A DNA stretch of 64,000 nt, from the NCBI GenBank assembly GCA_030148985.1, contig JASBSJ010000066.1, positions 1 to 64,000 of the forward strand. Direction: 5' to 3'. Made by a program: the position numbers and the translations under genes. Shown here piece after piece: positions 28,450 to 37,111 of this stretch; within the stretch, counting starts at the first letter, position 1, and every line of letters begins with the position of its first letter. The stretch comes from Sphingopyxis sp. Lineage in GTDB: Bacteria; Pseudomonadota; Alphaproteobacteria; Sphingomonadales; Sphingomonadaceae. The notes under the pieces were generated by a model. It did not search any database. It saw only the letters and a program-made list of their open reading frames with translations, and was not told the DNA's origin.

Positions 28450-29694
28450 TTACCCCTTGGCTAATCGTAGCTGAACGACGTTTGAATCGCTTATGACCGA
28501 CCGGATATGGGCGCCCCATCGTTCCAGCGCCTCGCGCTTTTCCTGCCCATAGTCATACCGCTGGTAGATTGCAGCCACTCCCGCCTTACGCCGATTTTGA
28601 ACGGCTTCGATCCAATCGCTTGAGATACGGAGCCGCTGCATTCCCGTTGCCACGGAACGCCGTAGATCATGGTAACGCCAAGGCTCAAGTGCTGGCGCGT
28701 CGTCATCCGCGATCAATTTGGCAATGGCTTCGTCGAGCTTTTTCTTTGCCTTGGAAAAGCCCGACACGCGGGATTTTCCTGCATCGGTCGTCAGCACATA
28801 GCCCTGTGAGGGCCAGTCCTCACCACCAGCCAAAGCGTCAAGTTCGTCGATTACCTGTGATGACAGCGGAATGAGATGGGGCTTGCCATTCTTGGACCTA
28901 ATAGCCGGTAACAGCCACTCCGAGCAGTCGCGGTGCAATTCGCGCCAGTCGAGCGCCGCCACTTCATCGCGCCGCTGCCCCGTCAGCAGCAGTAGCCGCA
29001 CGAGCGCACCGAAAATGGGGCCGAGGGATTTTGAAGCGGAAATAACGAGTTTCAGTTCTCGATCATCAAGAACGCGGTCTCGGCTCGGTGCGAAGGCGGG
29101 AGCCTCAAAGCCTTCCAACGGGCTTCGTTCAATATCTCCACGTCCACGCGCCCATTTGAATAGCCGATGCGCCACCGCATAGGTGTTTCTGCGAAGCGCC
29201 GCACCCCCGCCCATGTCGTCCAGCAAGGCGGTGACTTCCGCCCCGGTTATTGAGGGGAGAGGGCGCTTGCCGAGTTTCGGGCGGAGATGAAGGCGAAGTG
29301 TCGCTTTGACGAACTCGCCCGACTTCGCCCACCGAACAGGCACTTCCAACTTCTCGAAGCGATCAGCCACCGCATTGAACGTCAATTCATTGGCTTCTCG
29401 CACCTTGCGGCGCTTCATATCGGCCGGATCGATGCCTTGCGAAACAAGCGTCATCAGTCGCCGTGCTTCTTCACCTGCGGCGGCGGGAGTCCAAGGGGAG
29501 TCGTGCGCGCCTATCGTATATCGCCTCGTCGGAGAGCCGCGCCCTCCGAGGCGATATTGCAGGAGGTAGACGACCTTTCCCGCTGGCGTGATCTTCACGC
29601 CAAAGCCCTTGCAGTCGCTATCCCAAAGGAAAGCGTCTCGCTTAGATGGGCGTAGCGCCTCGACGGTCCGTTTAGTGATTTTCGCGGTAGCCAT
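28450..29694 (-). CDS. int: Tyrosine-type site-specific integrase
   Basis: A 414-residue recombinase with an N-terminal DUF4102 arm-binding domain (KITKRTVEALRPSKRDAFLWDSD), a core-binding domain, and a catalytic domain. Visible catalytic residues are Arg in TGQRRDEVAALDW, Lys in RSKNGKPHLIPL, His-x-x-Arg in YHDLRRSVATG, and the nucleophile Tyr in AAIYQRYDYG. The second His is replaced, as in many relatives. It mediates integration at the tRNA-Arg gene and lies just inside attR, reading into the island. ATG at 29694 was chosen from the family N-terminus; a strong Shine-Dalgarno is not visible. Confidence 0.93.
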   Translation of the reverse strand: MATAKITKRTVEALRPSKRDAFLWDSDCKGFGVKITPAGKVVYLLQYRLGGRGSPTRRYTIGAHDSPWTPAAAGEEARRLMTLVSQGIDPADMKRRKVREANELTFNAVADRFEKLEVPVRWAKSGEFVKATLRLHLRPKLGKRPLPSITGAEVTALLDDMGGGAALRRNTYAVAHRLFKWARGRGDIERSPLEGFEAPAFAPSRDRVLDDRELKLVISASKSLGPIFGALVRLLLLTGQRRDEVAALDWRELHRDCSEWLLPAIRSKNGKPHLIPLSSQVIDELDALAGGEDWPSQGYVLTTDAGKSRVSGFSKAKKKLDEAIAKLIADDDAPALEPWRYHDLRRSVATGMQRLRISSDWIEAVQNRRKAGVAAIYQRYDYGQEKREALERWGAHIRSVISDSNVVQLRLAKG

Positions 29695-29714
29695 AGCAAC
29701 CACGTAGCAATCAC
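29693..29714. repeat. Possible integrase/excisionase arm sites, right end
   Basis: ATAGCAAC and TAGCAATCAC overlap the integrase start codon and repeat words found at 25205-25222, near the left end. Binding here could also repress the integrase gene. Confidence 0.45.
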
Positions 29715-29795
29715 CGAATCGCCGATCAACTCTTTGAATGGAAGAAAAACGACGAAAAACTAACGCCTTCTGTAGCGGAGACAGCCGGACCATCT

Positions 29796-29841
29796 GACTA
29801 CGAATCTGAGGGTCGGGCGTTCGAATCGCTCCGGGTGCGCC
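29796..29841 (+). repeat. attR: 46-bp copy of the tRNA-Arg 3' half
   Basis: Identical to 25111-25156. No tRNA 5' half precedes it, so this is the displaced 3' end and not a second tRNA gene. It marks the right end of the island. Confidence 0.95.
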
Positions 29842-29956
29842 TTTTCCTTTCCGCGCTGCGACGACGCCATGTTGGACGGGATTTCCTCGATAAATTCGCC
29901 CTTTTCCAGCGCCTGATGGTGCACGGCTGTGTCGCTGCGTGTGGAGGAAAAGAGGG

Positions 29957-30047
29957 TGGCGGAGCGGGAGGGATTCGAACCCTCGATACGCTTTTGACGT
30001 ATACTCACTTTCCAGGCGAGCGCCTTCGACCACTCGGCCACCGCTCC
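29957..30047 (-). tRNA. tRNA-Ser(GGA)
   Basis: A 91-nt class II tRNA with encoded CCA. Acceptor GGAGCGG pairs with CCGCTCC, the anticodon arm is CTCGC-CTGGAAA-GTGAG with anticodon GGA, there is a long variable arm (TATACG..CGTATC), and the T loop is GGTTCGAATCC. It lies 115 bp beyond attR, and the island has not touched it. Confidence 0.97.
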
Positions 30048-30123
30048 GCATTTGCACTGGAAGGCGCGCCCTAGTCGGTTGGCGGGGCTTTCGCAAGCGG
30101 GTTGGGCGTGGCAGACAGGGCGC

Positions 30124-31044
30124 ATGATCGATCGCCTGCTCGCCGCTGCCGCGGCCTTCGCCCTTGCCTCTCCAGCCGCCGCCCAGGAAGCGCCGTCTGC
30201 GCCGCCTTCGCCCGGCGAAATCGTCGATGCGGCGCCCGCGGCGGACTGGGTCGCGATCGCGCCGTCTGACCTGCTGGTGATGGACTTGGCACCGGATGCC
30301 GCGGGTAAATCGCGCCGCGTCGTCATCCAGCTGATGCCCGCGCCGTTCAGCCAGGGGTGGATCGGCAATATCCGCAAGCTCGCTGCAACGCACTGGTGGG
30401 ACGGCACCAGCATCAACCGCGTGCAGGACAATTATGTCGTGCAATGGGGCGATGCGACCGAGAAGAAACCGTTGCCCGATGGTTTGATGGCGGTGCCGGA
30501 GAGCGCGTATCTTTCGGAGCGTCAGCGCGGAACAACGACCTGGTTGCCGTCTGCCAATGGCACATATGCTCCTCATCATGGCGTTCTGGCGGGTTGGCCG
30601 GTTGCTTGGAATGCCGATGCTGCGTGGCCCGTGCATTGCTACGGCATGGTCGGCGTCGGCCGCAGCCTGTCGCCCGATACCGGCAGCGGCGCCGAACTTT
30701 ACACCGTGATCGGCCATGCACCGCGGCACCTCGACCGCAATATCGCGCTCGTCGGTCGTGTGATCGGCGGGATCGAGCATTTGTCGAGCCTGCCGCGCGG
30801 CACGGGTGCGCTCGGCTTTTATGAGGAGGACGCGCAGCGGGTGCCGATCGCGGCTATCCGCATCGCGAGCGAGTTGCCCGCCTCCGCGCAGCCCCGGTTC
30901 GAATATTTGTCTACCGAGAGCGCGAGCTTCGCGAAATATGCTGATGCGCGCGCCAACCGCCGCGATCCCTTTTTCATCCGCCCCGCCGGCGGGGCAGACA
31001 TCTGCAATATTCCGGTGCCCGTGCGTCCGGTTGCGGCGAAGTAA
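30124..31044 (+). CDS. Periplasmic cyclophilin-type peptidylprolyl isomerase
   Basis: A 306-residue protein with a Sec signal (residues 1-21, ending ASPAAAQ). The cyclophilin core is recognisable but divergent: FSQGWIGNIRKLAATHWWDGTSINRVQDNYVVQWGDA corresponds to the NF...YDGxxFHRV..FMIQGGDP region, and a LPRGTGALGFYEEDAQRVPIAAIRIASELP segment matches the C-terminal part. Insertions between core strands (about residues 120-190) are long. It probably helps fold periplasmic or outer-membrane proteins. Activity may differ because the FHR motif reads INR here. Confidence 0.85.
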   Translation: MIDRLLAAAAAFALASPAAAQEAPSAPPSPGEIVDAAPAADWVAIAPSDLLVMDLAPDAAGKSRRVVIQLMPAPFSQGWIGNIRKLAATHWWDGTSINRVQDNYVVQWGDATEKKPLPDGLMAVPESAYLSERQRGTTTWLPSANGTYAPHHGVLAGWPVAWNADAAWPVHCYGMVGVGRSLSPDTGSGAELYTVIGHAPRHLDRNIALVGRVIGGIEHLSSLPRGTGALGFYEEDAQRVPIAAIRIASELPASAQPRFEYLSTESASFAKYADARANRRDPFFIRPAGGADICNIPVPVRPVAAK

Positions 31045-31050
31045 TCTCGC

Positions 31051-31365
31051 TTGGAAACTTTCACGGTCACCACCCCGCTTTGGCGCTGGCAATCGGCGAC
31101 TGCGCCCGCCGCATGGTTCTTTGTGACCATCGCGGGCGAGATGGCTGACGGTATCCGGCTGGCGGCGATCAGCGGACAGTAACTCGACGGGCGGCGCGGG
31201 TTCGGATCGGCCAAGGTGTGCGCGACGATCGGCGACACCAGTTGGCATACTTCAGTCTTTCCCCACCGGGAAAGCGGTGGCTGGCCGCTCCCCGTCAAGG
31301 CCGCGGTGCGCAAGGCCGAGGGGCTGGCCGAAGGCGACGATGTGACGGTGACCCTCAGTCTTTAG
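31051..31365 (+). pseudogene. DUF1905-domain protein, broken by an in-frame stop
   Basis: From a TTG at 31051 the frame reads ETFTVTTPLWRWQSA...AWFFVTIAGEMADGI, then meets TAA at 31180-31182, then continues in the same frame RRGFGSAKVCATIGDTSWHTSVFPH...LPVKAAVRKAEGLAEGDDVTVTLSL to a stop at 31363. Both halves match one DUF1905 domain of about 100 residues. A single stop codon therefore interrupts an otherwise intact gene. A sequencing error is possible. Confidence 0.7.
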
Positions 31366-31483
31366 GCGGCGTCTCACCCTTCGCCTCGCGAGCCTGTGCC
31401 TTCCGCTTGCGCAGGTTGGCGCGCAACGCTTCGCCAAGGCGGCGTTCGCGTTCGAGGTCGGCGGGGGAAGGTGGCTTGCTCAC
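31355..31483 (-). CDS. Small basic protein, uncharacterised
   Basis: A 42-residue, highly charged, helical protein (SKPPSPADLERERRLGEAL, then Arg/Lys-rich), starting at a GTG. I have seen similar small Arg-rich sequences in sphingomonads but know no function. Upstream in-frame ATGs at 31579 and 31555 could extend it. It overlaps the tail of the DUF1905 pseudogene by about 11 bases on the other strand. A clear ribosome binding site is missing, so the call is tentative. Confidence 0.45.
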   Translation of the reverse strand: MSKPPSPADLERERRLGEALRANLRKRKAQAREAKGETPPKD

Positions 31484-31601
31484 GGTGCGGCCATGCCTGC
31501 GAAATTGCCCGATCGTCAAGCCTCGCACCTTGACAGGCGAAGGGCGCCCCGCCATAGGCCGCGCCTGCCCCGTGCGCATCGGTTTGCACGGCGGCCCGGT
31601 T

Positions 31602-31676
31602 GCTGCTGTAGCTCAGTGGTAGAGCGCGTCATTGGTAATGACGAGGTCGACAGTTCAATCCTGTCCAGCAGCACCA
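31602..31676 (+). tRNA. tRNA-Thr(GGT)
   Basis: A 75-nt gene with encoded CCA. Acceptor GCTGCTG pairs with CAGCAGC, the D arm is GCTCAGTGGTAGAGC, the anticodon loop TTGGTAA gives GGT, and the T loop is AGTTCAATCC. Confidence 0.97.
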
Positions 31677-32201
31677 CTCTTCATACTCTACTTCCCCGCA
31701 ATGCACCGATTATGCGCTCAGCGATGTGCCGCAGCCGAGAAAGCGTGGTTATGGAGCTTGCCGTCGCTGGCAAGGCTGTGACCGGTAACAACCAGCGCAG
31801 CTTCGTTCCCGACCCGTCCCGTGGGCGTAGGCGCAGGGAAGAGTTGGTGTCGGCGGCACTACCACCGACGGTGTGCCGGTATCGCTGCTGTCCACGCCGC
31901 AACCGGCACTCGGCATGGTTAGAGCGCAAAGCGGCAGATATTGACCAAGAGACGAGATGGCGGCTTCATCTGCTAGTCCTCTCCCAATCGATACGCGATC
32001 GATGGGATAGAATATAATGGGGACTGCTCCAGCGATGGGCGATGACGTTGACGTTTGCGGATTTGCCGTATGACGGCGCGGCTTGTCGCCGGGCGTTCCA
32101 CTCTGTAAACGCTCGCTCGCCGGTGAAGAAATGACCGAACCCGCCCGACAGGCATTCGGCAAACGCCAATTGCCGGCCTTTTGTGAAGATCGTTGCACAT
32201 C
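31677..32201. other. 525-bp region without a clear gene before the polysaccharide locus
   Basis: No open frame here has convincing codon use. On the minus strand, a Cys-Gly followed by a Ser/Thr/Pro-rich stretch (GCGVDSSDTGTPSVVVPPTPT, about 31830-31915) resembles the start of a lipoprotein, but it soon leaves its frame, so a gene remnant is possible. A TATAAT box lies at 32013-32018 without a good -35. Otherwise I see nothing definite. Confidence 0.4.
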
Positions 32202-33317
32202 ATGATCCATATTCCGCTCTATACCATTCGGCATAGGCAGATCGGCGGCACGGAGTTCGCCATATATAATCTTCTTCGCGGGCTCGCCCTATCGGGCGCC
32301 GATGTCCGGGCGACCTGCGGGCGCGAAGCCGATCTGGCGGCCGAGTTTCTAGGATGGGCGCGCAGCTACGACAATTTGGAACTGGTCGAGGCGGGAGGGT
32401 TGCCGGGACCCAAGGGCGTCCGCTTTCTGGAAGAGGCGCTGTACGATTTCAGGCGGCGTGGTGACGATTGGGCGCTTTATCCCAATTATTTCTGCCCGAC
32501 GACGCCGGGAAAGAAGGGGCCTCGGGCAGTGCTGGTGCATGACATACAGTATAAGCGATACCCCGAATATCATTCGGCGAAACGGCGGGCATGGCTCGAC
32601 CTCAGCCTGTCGCACAGTTTTCGCAAGGCGGACCGCGTGTTGGTGATCTCGCGATCGGAACTCGCGCTGATCGAGGAGTATTTCGGTCCGGCCGCAGCGG
32701 CCCGCTGTGCGGTCATCCATAACGCGATCGACTGGCAGCGTTTCGATGCTGATGCGTCCGCGGCCGGCGGAGCCGCCGCGGCATCGAACTATATCCTCTC
32801 GGTCTGCCACCAGTTCCCGCACAAGAATGTCCGCACGCTGCTGATGGCTTTCGCTGAGGTGGCGGAGCGCGACCGCGACGTCGAACTCCATCTGGTCGGC
32901 GCCGCGTCGCCGGACAATCTGGCATTCATCCATTCGGGGCTGCCGGAATCGGTCCGCGCCCGCGTTCACATCACGGGGTTCGTCAGCGATGCCAGGCTTG
33001 CCGCTCTGTATCGCCATGCCCGGCTGTTCGTGCTGCCGTCGCTGTACGAGGGCTTTGGGATGCCCGCGGTCGAGGCGTTGGGATTCGGTATCCCGACGCT
33101 TGTGAGCCGCGCCTATTCGCTTCCCGAGGTGACGCTGGGTTATGCGGACTACGTCGACGATCCGCTCGATCACCACGAATGGGCCGAACGGATTTCGCAT
33201 CAACTCAACCACGAGATGCGTCCGACTGTCGATCAAGTCGAAAAGATTCGATTGACCTATGATCCCAAGACGGTAGCGCACAGCCTGCTTGAGGTTCTTC
33301 GCCAGAGCAACGGCTGA
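32202..33317 (+). CDS. Glycosyltransferase family 4 (GT-B)
   Basis: A 371-residue GT4-type enzyme that transfers a sugar from a nucleotide donor to a growing surface glycan on the cytoplasmic side. The N-terminal acceptor domain starts IHIPLYTIRHRQIGGTEFAI. The C-terminal donor domain has NYILSVCHQFPHKNVRTLL, VHITGFVSDARLAALYRHA and the retaining motif SLYEGFGMPAVEALGFGIP (E-x7-E). A TTG nine bases upstream is an alternative start. It opens the polysaccharide gene cluster. Donor and acceptor cannot be read from sequence. Confidence 0.9.
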   Translation: MIHIPLYTIRHRQIGGTEFAIYNLLRGLALSGADVRATCGREADLAAEFLGWARSYDNLELVEAGGLPGPKGVRFLEEALYDFRRRGDDWALYPNYFCPTTPGKKGPRAVLVHDIQYKRYPEYHSAKRRAWLDLSLSHSFRKADRVLVISRSELALIEEYFGPAAAARCAVIHNAIDWQRFDADASAAGGAAAASNYILSVCHQFPHKNVRTLLMAFAEVAERDRDVELHLVGAASPDNLAFIHSGLPESVRARVHITGFVSDARLAALYRHARLFVLPSLYEGFGMPAVEALGFGIPTLVSRAYSLPEVTLGYADYVDDPLDHHEWAERISHQLNHEMRPTVDQVEKIRLTYDPKTVAHSLLEVLRQSNG

Positions 33318-33434
33318 TGGGCATGTCGCCCGCCCGTCGATACCGCGAGCGAAGGTGCCTGAGCGCTTGAAGCGGCCGACACCTCTCCGGTCCGCGGCAA
33401 TCCGTTACGATCTTTCGCGTGGGGAATAGAGAAA

Positions 33435-34577
33435 ATGAAGGTCCTGATTACTGGCGGTGCCGGGTTCATTGGCTCGCGTCTTGCACGTAAATTGCAGGCG
33501 GACGGGGCAACGGTCACGATCGTCGATAATCTGAGCGAGCAGATTCACGGCGCGGACGCGCCTTTTCCCGCGGGACTTAAGGACATCGCCCGCTGCATCC
33601 GGGGTGACGTGCGCGACAAGCCATTGATGCGCGGTGCGATCGTCGGGCAGGATGTCATCGTTCACCTTGCGGCCGAAACGGGGACGGGCCAGTCGATGTA
33701 TGCGGTGGAGCATTATTCGGACGTCAACCTTCAGGGCACGTCGGTCCTGCTCGACCTGCTGGTGAACGAACGGCCCGCGACGCTGCGCAAGCTGGTCGTG
33801 GCGTCGTCGCGTGCCGTTTATGGCGAGGGTCAATATCGCTGCGCGGCGCATGGCACCGTATATCCCACGCCCCGCGCCGAGGCGGCGATGAGTTCGGGGC
33901 AGTTCGAGCCGGTTTGCCCTGCCTGCGGCGAAATCGTCGAGATCGAACCTACGGCCGAACCTACGCCCTATGGCCCGTCGTCCTTCTACGGACTGACCAA
34001 ACAGGTGCAGGAACAGATGGTGTTGATGTTCGCGTCGGCGCTCGGCATCGACGGGTTCGCGATGCGCTATCAGAATGTCTATGGTCCCGGACAGAGCCTC
34101 AGCAATCCTTATACGGGTATTCTGGCGGTCTTTTCGAACCTTGTGCGTCAGGGCAAGCCGCTCAACATTTTCGAAGATGGCGAAGAAAGCCGCGATTTCG
34201 TGTTCGTCGATGATGTGGTCGATGCCACCGCGGCCTGTATCCGTCCGGACGTCCATGGCGTGATGGCGCTGAATGTCGGCGCCGGCGAGCGGACGACGGT
34301 GCTCGAGGTTGCGCGCGCGGTCATCGATTATTACGGCGCCGATGTCCCCGTCCAGGTGAGCGGAGCCTATCGCGTCGGCGACATCAGGCACAATGTGGCG
34401 GATATCTCGCGCATTCGCGCGCTCGCCGGTTTCGAACCGACATGGCGGTTCGCGGACGGGTTGAAGGCCTTTCTCGACTGGGCGAATGATTATACGCCAT
34501 CCGACGCCGGGTTCGACAAGTCGCTGAAGGAACTGAGCGACCGGCAATTGCTTCGGACCGGCAAGGTCGCATCCTGA
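33435..34577 (+). CDS. NAD-dependent sugar-nucleotide epimerase with zinc-ribbon insert
   Basis: A 380-residue extended SDR. It has the Rossmann motif [11 protein letters not shown] (about residues 6-16), HLAAETGTGQS, catalytic SSRAVYGEG, and Y-x3-K in FYGLTKQ, followed by MRYQNVYGPGQS. An insertion between the Ser and Tyr sites contains YRCAAHG and VCPACGE, a Cys/His set that looks like a small zinc ribbon. I associate such inserts with dTDP-L-rhamnose 4-epimerase-type enzymes. With rfbABCD downstream, conversion of dTDP-L-rhamnose to its 4-epimer is a plausible but unproven role. Confidence 0.85.
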   Translation: MKVLITGGAGFIGSRLARKLQADGATVTIVDNLSEQIHGADAPFPAGLKDIARCIRGDVRDKPLMRGAIVGQDVIVHLAAETGTGQSMYAVEHYSDVNLQGTSVLLDLLVNERPATLRKLVVASSRAVYGEGQYRCAAHGTVYPTPRAEAAMSSGQFEPVCPACGEIVEIEPTAEPTPYGPSSFYGLTKQVQEQMVLMFASALGIDGFAMRYQNVYGPGQSLSNPYTGILAVFSNLVRQGKPLNIFEDGEESRDFVFVDDVVDATAACIRPDVHGVMALNVGAGERTTVLEVARAVIDYYGADVPVQVSGAYRVGDIRHNVADISRIRALAGFEPTWRFADGLKAFLDWANDYTPSDAGFDKSLKELSDRQLLRTGKVAS

Positions 34578-34674
34578 CCGGGGGATATCGCATGGTGCGC
34601 TGTGGTTTGCGGGGCGTGGGAACAGGAACGGATATCGTCCCCGCTGCGCTTCGCGCGCGAAGCGGAAAGCCGGG

Positions 34675-35949
34675 ATGAACCTTCCGTCGATCATGCGGCT
34701 TGTCCGGGGGCTGGGCGTTCAGATCATATGCTATTTCGGTCTGTTCCTGTCGTTGACCGTCAGCGCGCGGGCCCTTTCGCCCGATAATTTCGGCATTTAT
34801 GCGGGAGCCGTCGCCATCGCCACCTTCGCCGGTTCGGTCCTGACGGCGGGGGCGGATCGCCTGATCCTGCAAATTTTTCTGCGCACCGAACGAGACGGGC
34901 CGGAGGGAATGGTAGGTGTCACGCCGCTGATCCCCTTTCTTGTCGTCAATCTGGTCGCGCTGCTGCTTGCGGCAACGCTGGTCGCGAGCGGGGCCGCCGA
35001 GCTGTCGTTGCTCTTTATCGCGCTGCTGGCCGGAGCGACCGCAGCGAGGCTCGTGCTGGGCGGCTATTTCAAATTCATCGCAGATAATTCCGCCAATGTG
35101 ATTGCAACCTTCGGGTTGCAACCGCTCGTCGTCGGGACGCTGTTCGGTGTCGTGCTGCTCGCCGCGCCGAGTTCGTCCGGTCCGCAGGACGTCTATCTTT
35201 GGATGGGCGTAACGCTCGCCGTCGAGGCGGTACAACTTGCGCTGCTGTTGCGCCGCGCGCTGAAAGCGGGGTTTCGGGTATCCCGAGTCCGGCCGTCGGA
35301 TCCGTCGGATACTGTCTTCAGATATGTGCGCGACGGCCTGCACGTCTCGTTGCTGGTATTCTTTGCCCAGACCGGTCTGCTGGGTGTCGTGTTCGGCACG
35401 CTGTTGCTCGCGCCCGCCGATGTGGGCGTCTACACCGTCGCCTTCCGTGTTTCGCAGTTTATCCTCTTCCCGGTTATCGGGTCGAGCCAGCTCATCATTC
35501 CGATGGCCAGTCGCCGCTATACCGAGGAGCAGCTGCCCCAGGCCCGCAACGAAATCCGGCATACGATCCGGTTTTCGCTGGCGTTGCTGGTCGCCTCCAA
35601 TATCGGATTTGCCGTGCTGGGCGTGTTCCTGTTGCGGACGGTCATGGGCATCGCCGACCCCGCAACCTATGTCTGCACGCTGATCCTGAGCGCGGGCAAT
35701 ATCGGGATGGCCGTTTTCGGCATCGGCGACCAGATCATGGTCGCGATCGGCCTACAGCGAGAGGCGTTCTGGATTTCGGTCGTTTCGAGCGCGCTGCTGT
35801 TTCTTATCCTGGCGACGACGTCCTTCCTCCTCGGCTATGGTATCGTCGGGCTTGCCTGCGCCGCCGCCTTGCCGGTGACCATAAGGGCCATCGTCGGCTA
35901 TATCGTGGTGCGGCGCATGGTGCAGGTTCCGGTGGCGGCATTCGATTGA
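34675..35949 (+). CDS. Wzx-like polysaccharide flippase (MOP superfamily)
   Basis: A 424-residue membrane protein with about 12 helices and the start MRLVRGLGVQIICYFGLFLSLTV, then ARALSPDNFGIYAGAVAIATFAGS, matching polysaccharide biosynthesis/flippase proteins of the MOP exporter group. It should move the undecaprenyl-linked oligosaccharide across the inner membrane. It lies between the epimerase and the FkbM methyltransferase, on the same strand. The neighbouring Wzy-like gene supports a Wzx/Wzy-dependent pathway. Confidence 0.85.
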   Translation: MNLPSIMRLVRGLGVQIICYFGLFLSLTVSARALSPDNFGIYAGAVAIATFAGSVLTAGADRLILQIFLRTERDGPEGMVGVTPLIPFLVVNLVALLLAATLVASGAAELSLLFIALLAGATAARLVLGGYFKFIADNSANVIATFGLQPLVVGTLFGVVLLAAPSSSGPQDVYLWMGVTLAVEAVQLALLLRRALKAGFRVSRVRPSDPSDTVFRYVRDGLHVSLLVFFAQTGLLGVVFGTLLLAPADVGVYTVAFRVSQFILFPVIGSSQLIIPMASRRYTEEQLPQARNEIRHTIRFSLALLVASNIGFAVLGVFLLRTVMGIADPATYVCTLILSAGNIGMAVFGIGDQIMVAIGLQREAFWISVVSSALLFLILATTSFLLGYGIVGLACAAALPVTIRAIVGYIVVRRMVQVPVAAFD

Positions 35950-36087
35950 CCGGACCGTGGATCGGGCGTGGCGAAGCTATCCGGGTTGTCTTAGGCGGGG
36001 GGCATTGCTACTGAGCATGCCAAACTCGCCGCGGTTTCTCGCAAAATCAGGATCCTGGCGATTCAAGTTCCAGAAATGCAGGAAAGC

Positions 36088-37065
36088 ATGACCAAAAGTC
36101 AAAGCGGTTCGCCGGTGCAGATGTCGGGCACCTCGAAGGTTAAGTTGCATGCTTCAAGACTGGTCGATCGTGCGATCCTGGGCATGAGGTCGGCGCTGCA
36201 TGTCGGGGAAACGATGCGCAGCAACGGCACGGAAATCTCGCTTACGCCGGGCCATTCGTTGCAGGTTTACCAGAAATCTCATCCGCTTTACGATCGGTTC
36301 CTTCCCTATCTTGCCCATCATCTTCAAGCGCCGGACGTGGTGGTCGATGTTGGCGCGAACTGCGGCGATACCTTGGCCGGCATGCATGCGGCGAACCCGG
36401 GTCTCGAGTTTGTCGCGGTCGAGCCGGATCAGCAGTTTTTTGCCCTTTTGGAACAGAATTCCGCGCGTTTGGAAGCCTCCAATGCCGGTTTGAAGGCGCA
36501 TCTGGTGCAGTCGCTGGTGGGTCAGAATGTGGCCGGGGCAACGCTGGTGGGAAGCAAAGGCACGAAAAAGGCCGTGGTCGGCGCGAGCGGAGGGCAAACC
36601 CATCAATCGCGGACGCTCGACGAAATACTGGAGACGCTGGGAATCGCGTCGATTCGACTTTTGAAGTCGGATGTGGACGGTTTCGATTTCGACGTGATCA
36701 ACTCGGCGCAAAAGACCCTCGCGACTTCGCATCCGCTGGTCTTTTTCGAAAGCCAGATCGATCATGATTTCCAGCGTGAAGGCTTTGCCGCAACGCTCGC
36801 CATGCTCGAGACGCTCAGCTACGGCTATTGGGTGCTTTTCGACAATTTCGGGAGCCCGGTGCTGCGCACTGCCGATACCGCCGCGGCCAAGCAGTTGATC
36901 GAATATCCGTGGAAAAAGCGTCATGTCACACCGTGGCCGACCATCTATTATTGCGATGTTCTGGCGGTGACCGCCGCGGACCGGCCGTTCGTCGATGCCG
37001 TCGTCGATGCCTATGAACGCGATGCCGGTGACTATCGTCTGGCGCCGCTGGCGCAGGACGGATGA
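36088..37065 (+). CDS. FkbM-family methyltransferase
   Basis: A 325-residue SAM-dependent methyltransferase. The SAM-binding motif is VVVDVGANCGDTL (about residue 90), followed by FVAVEPDQQFFALLEQN and LKSDVDGFDFDVI, which match the FkbM profile (the usual I-K-x-D-x-x-G motif is LKSDVDG here). In polysaccharide loci these enzymes O-methylate sugars. AGGAAAGC directly before the ATG at 36088 favours that start over 36076. The substrate is unknown. Confidence 0.85.
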   Translation: MTKSQSGSPVQMSGTSKVKLHASRLVDRAILGMRSALHVGETMRSNGTEISLTPGHSLQVYQKSHPLYDRFLPYLAHHLQAPDVVVDVGANCGDTLAGMHAANPGLEFVAVEPDQQFFALLEQNSARLEASNAGLKAHLVQSLVGQNVAGATLVGSKGTKKAVVGASGGQTHQSRTLDEILETLGIASIRLLKSDVDGFDFDVINSAQKTLATSHPLVFFESQIDHDFQREGFAATLAMLETLSYGYWVLFDNFGSPVLRTADTAAAKQLIEYPWKKRHVTPWPTIYYCDVLAVTAADRPFVDAVVDAYERDAGDYRLAPLAQDG

Positions 37066-37111
37066 TGATGCGCCATCATCCGGTTTCCTGCGTGATCGAG
37101 GACGGGATTCC

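Larger units (their letters stand above)
25111..29841. mobile_element. tRNA-Arg-integrated mini-island, about 4.7 kb
   Basis: The island is bounded by 46-bp direct repeats and carries an integrase next to attR, a prim-pol fragment, a ParB-like gene and a HEPN gene, all on the minus strand. Its GC content is visibly lower than that of the flanks. Gene content fits a phage satellite or integrative element reduced by internal deletions: no capsid, excisionase or complete replication gene is visible. Confidence 0.88.

Noticed and set aside
29796-29841. A second tRNA-Arg gene
   Set aside because: Only the 3' 46 bases are present. There is no acceptor 5' strand or D arm, so it is attR.
29695-31248. 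An N-terminal extension of the integrase reading through attR and the tRNA-Ser region
   Set aside because: It crosses att and a tRNA gene, and the peptide AIRTPDPQIRS-type sequence is the well-known false translation of tRNA genes. The integrase family N-terminus starts at 29694.
31749-32234. A minus-strand gene of 161 codons before the polysaccharide locus
   Set aside because: Codon use and composition are not gene-like, it overlaps the start of the glycosyltransferase gene, and only a short stretch resembles a lipoprotein. It was kept only as a possible remnant.
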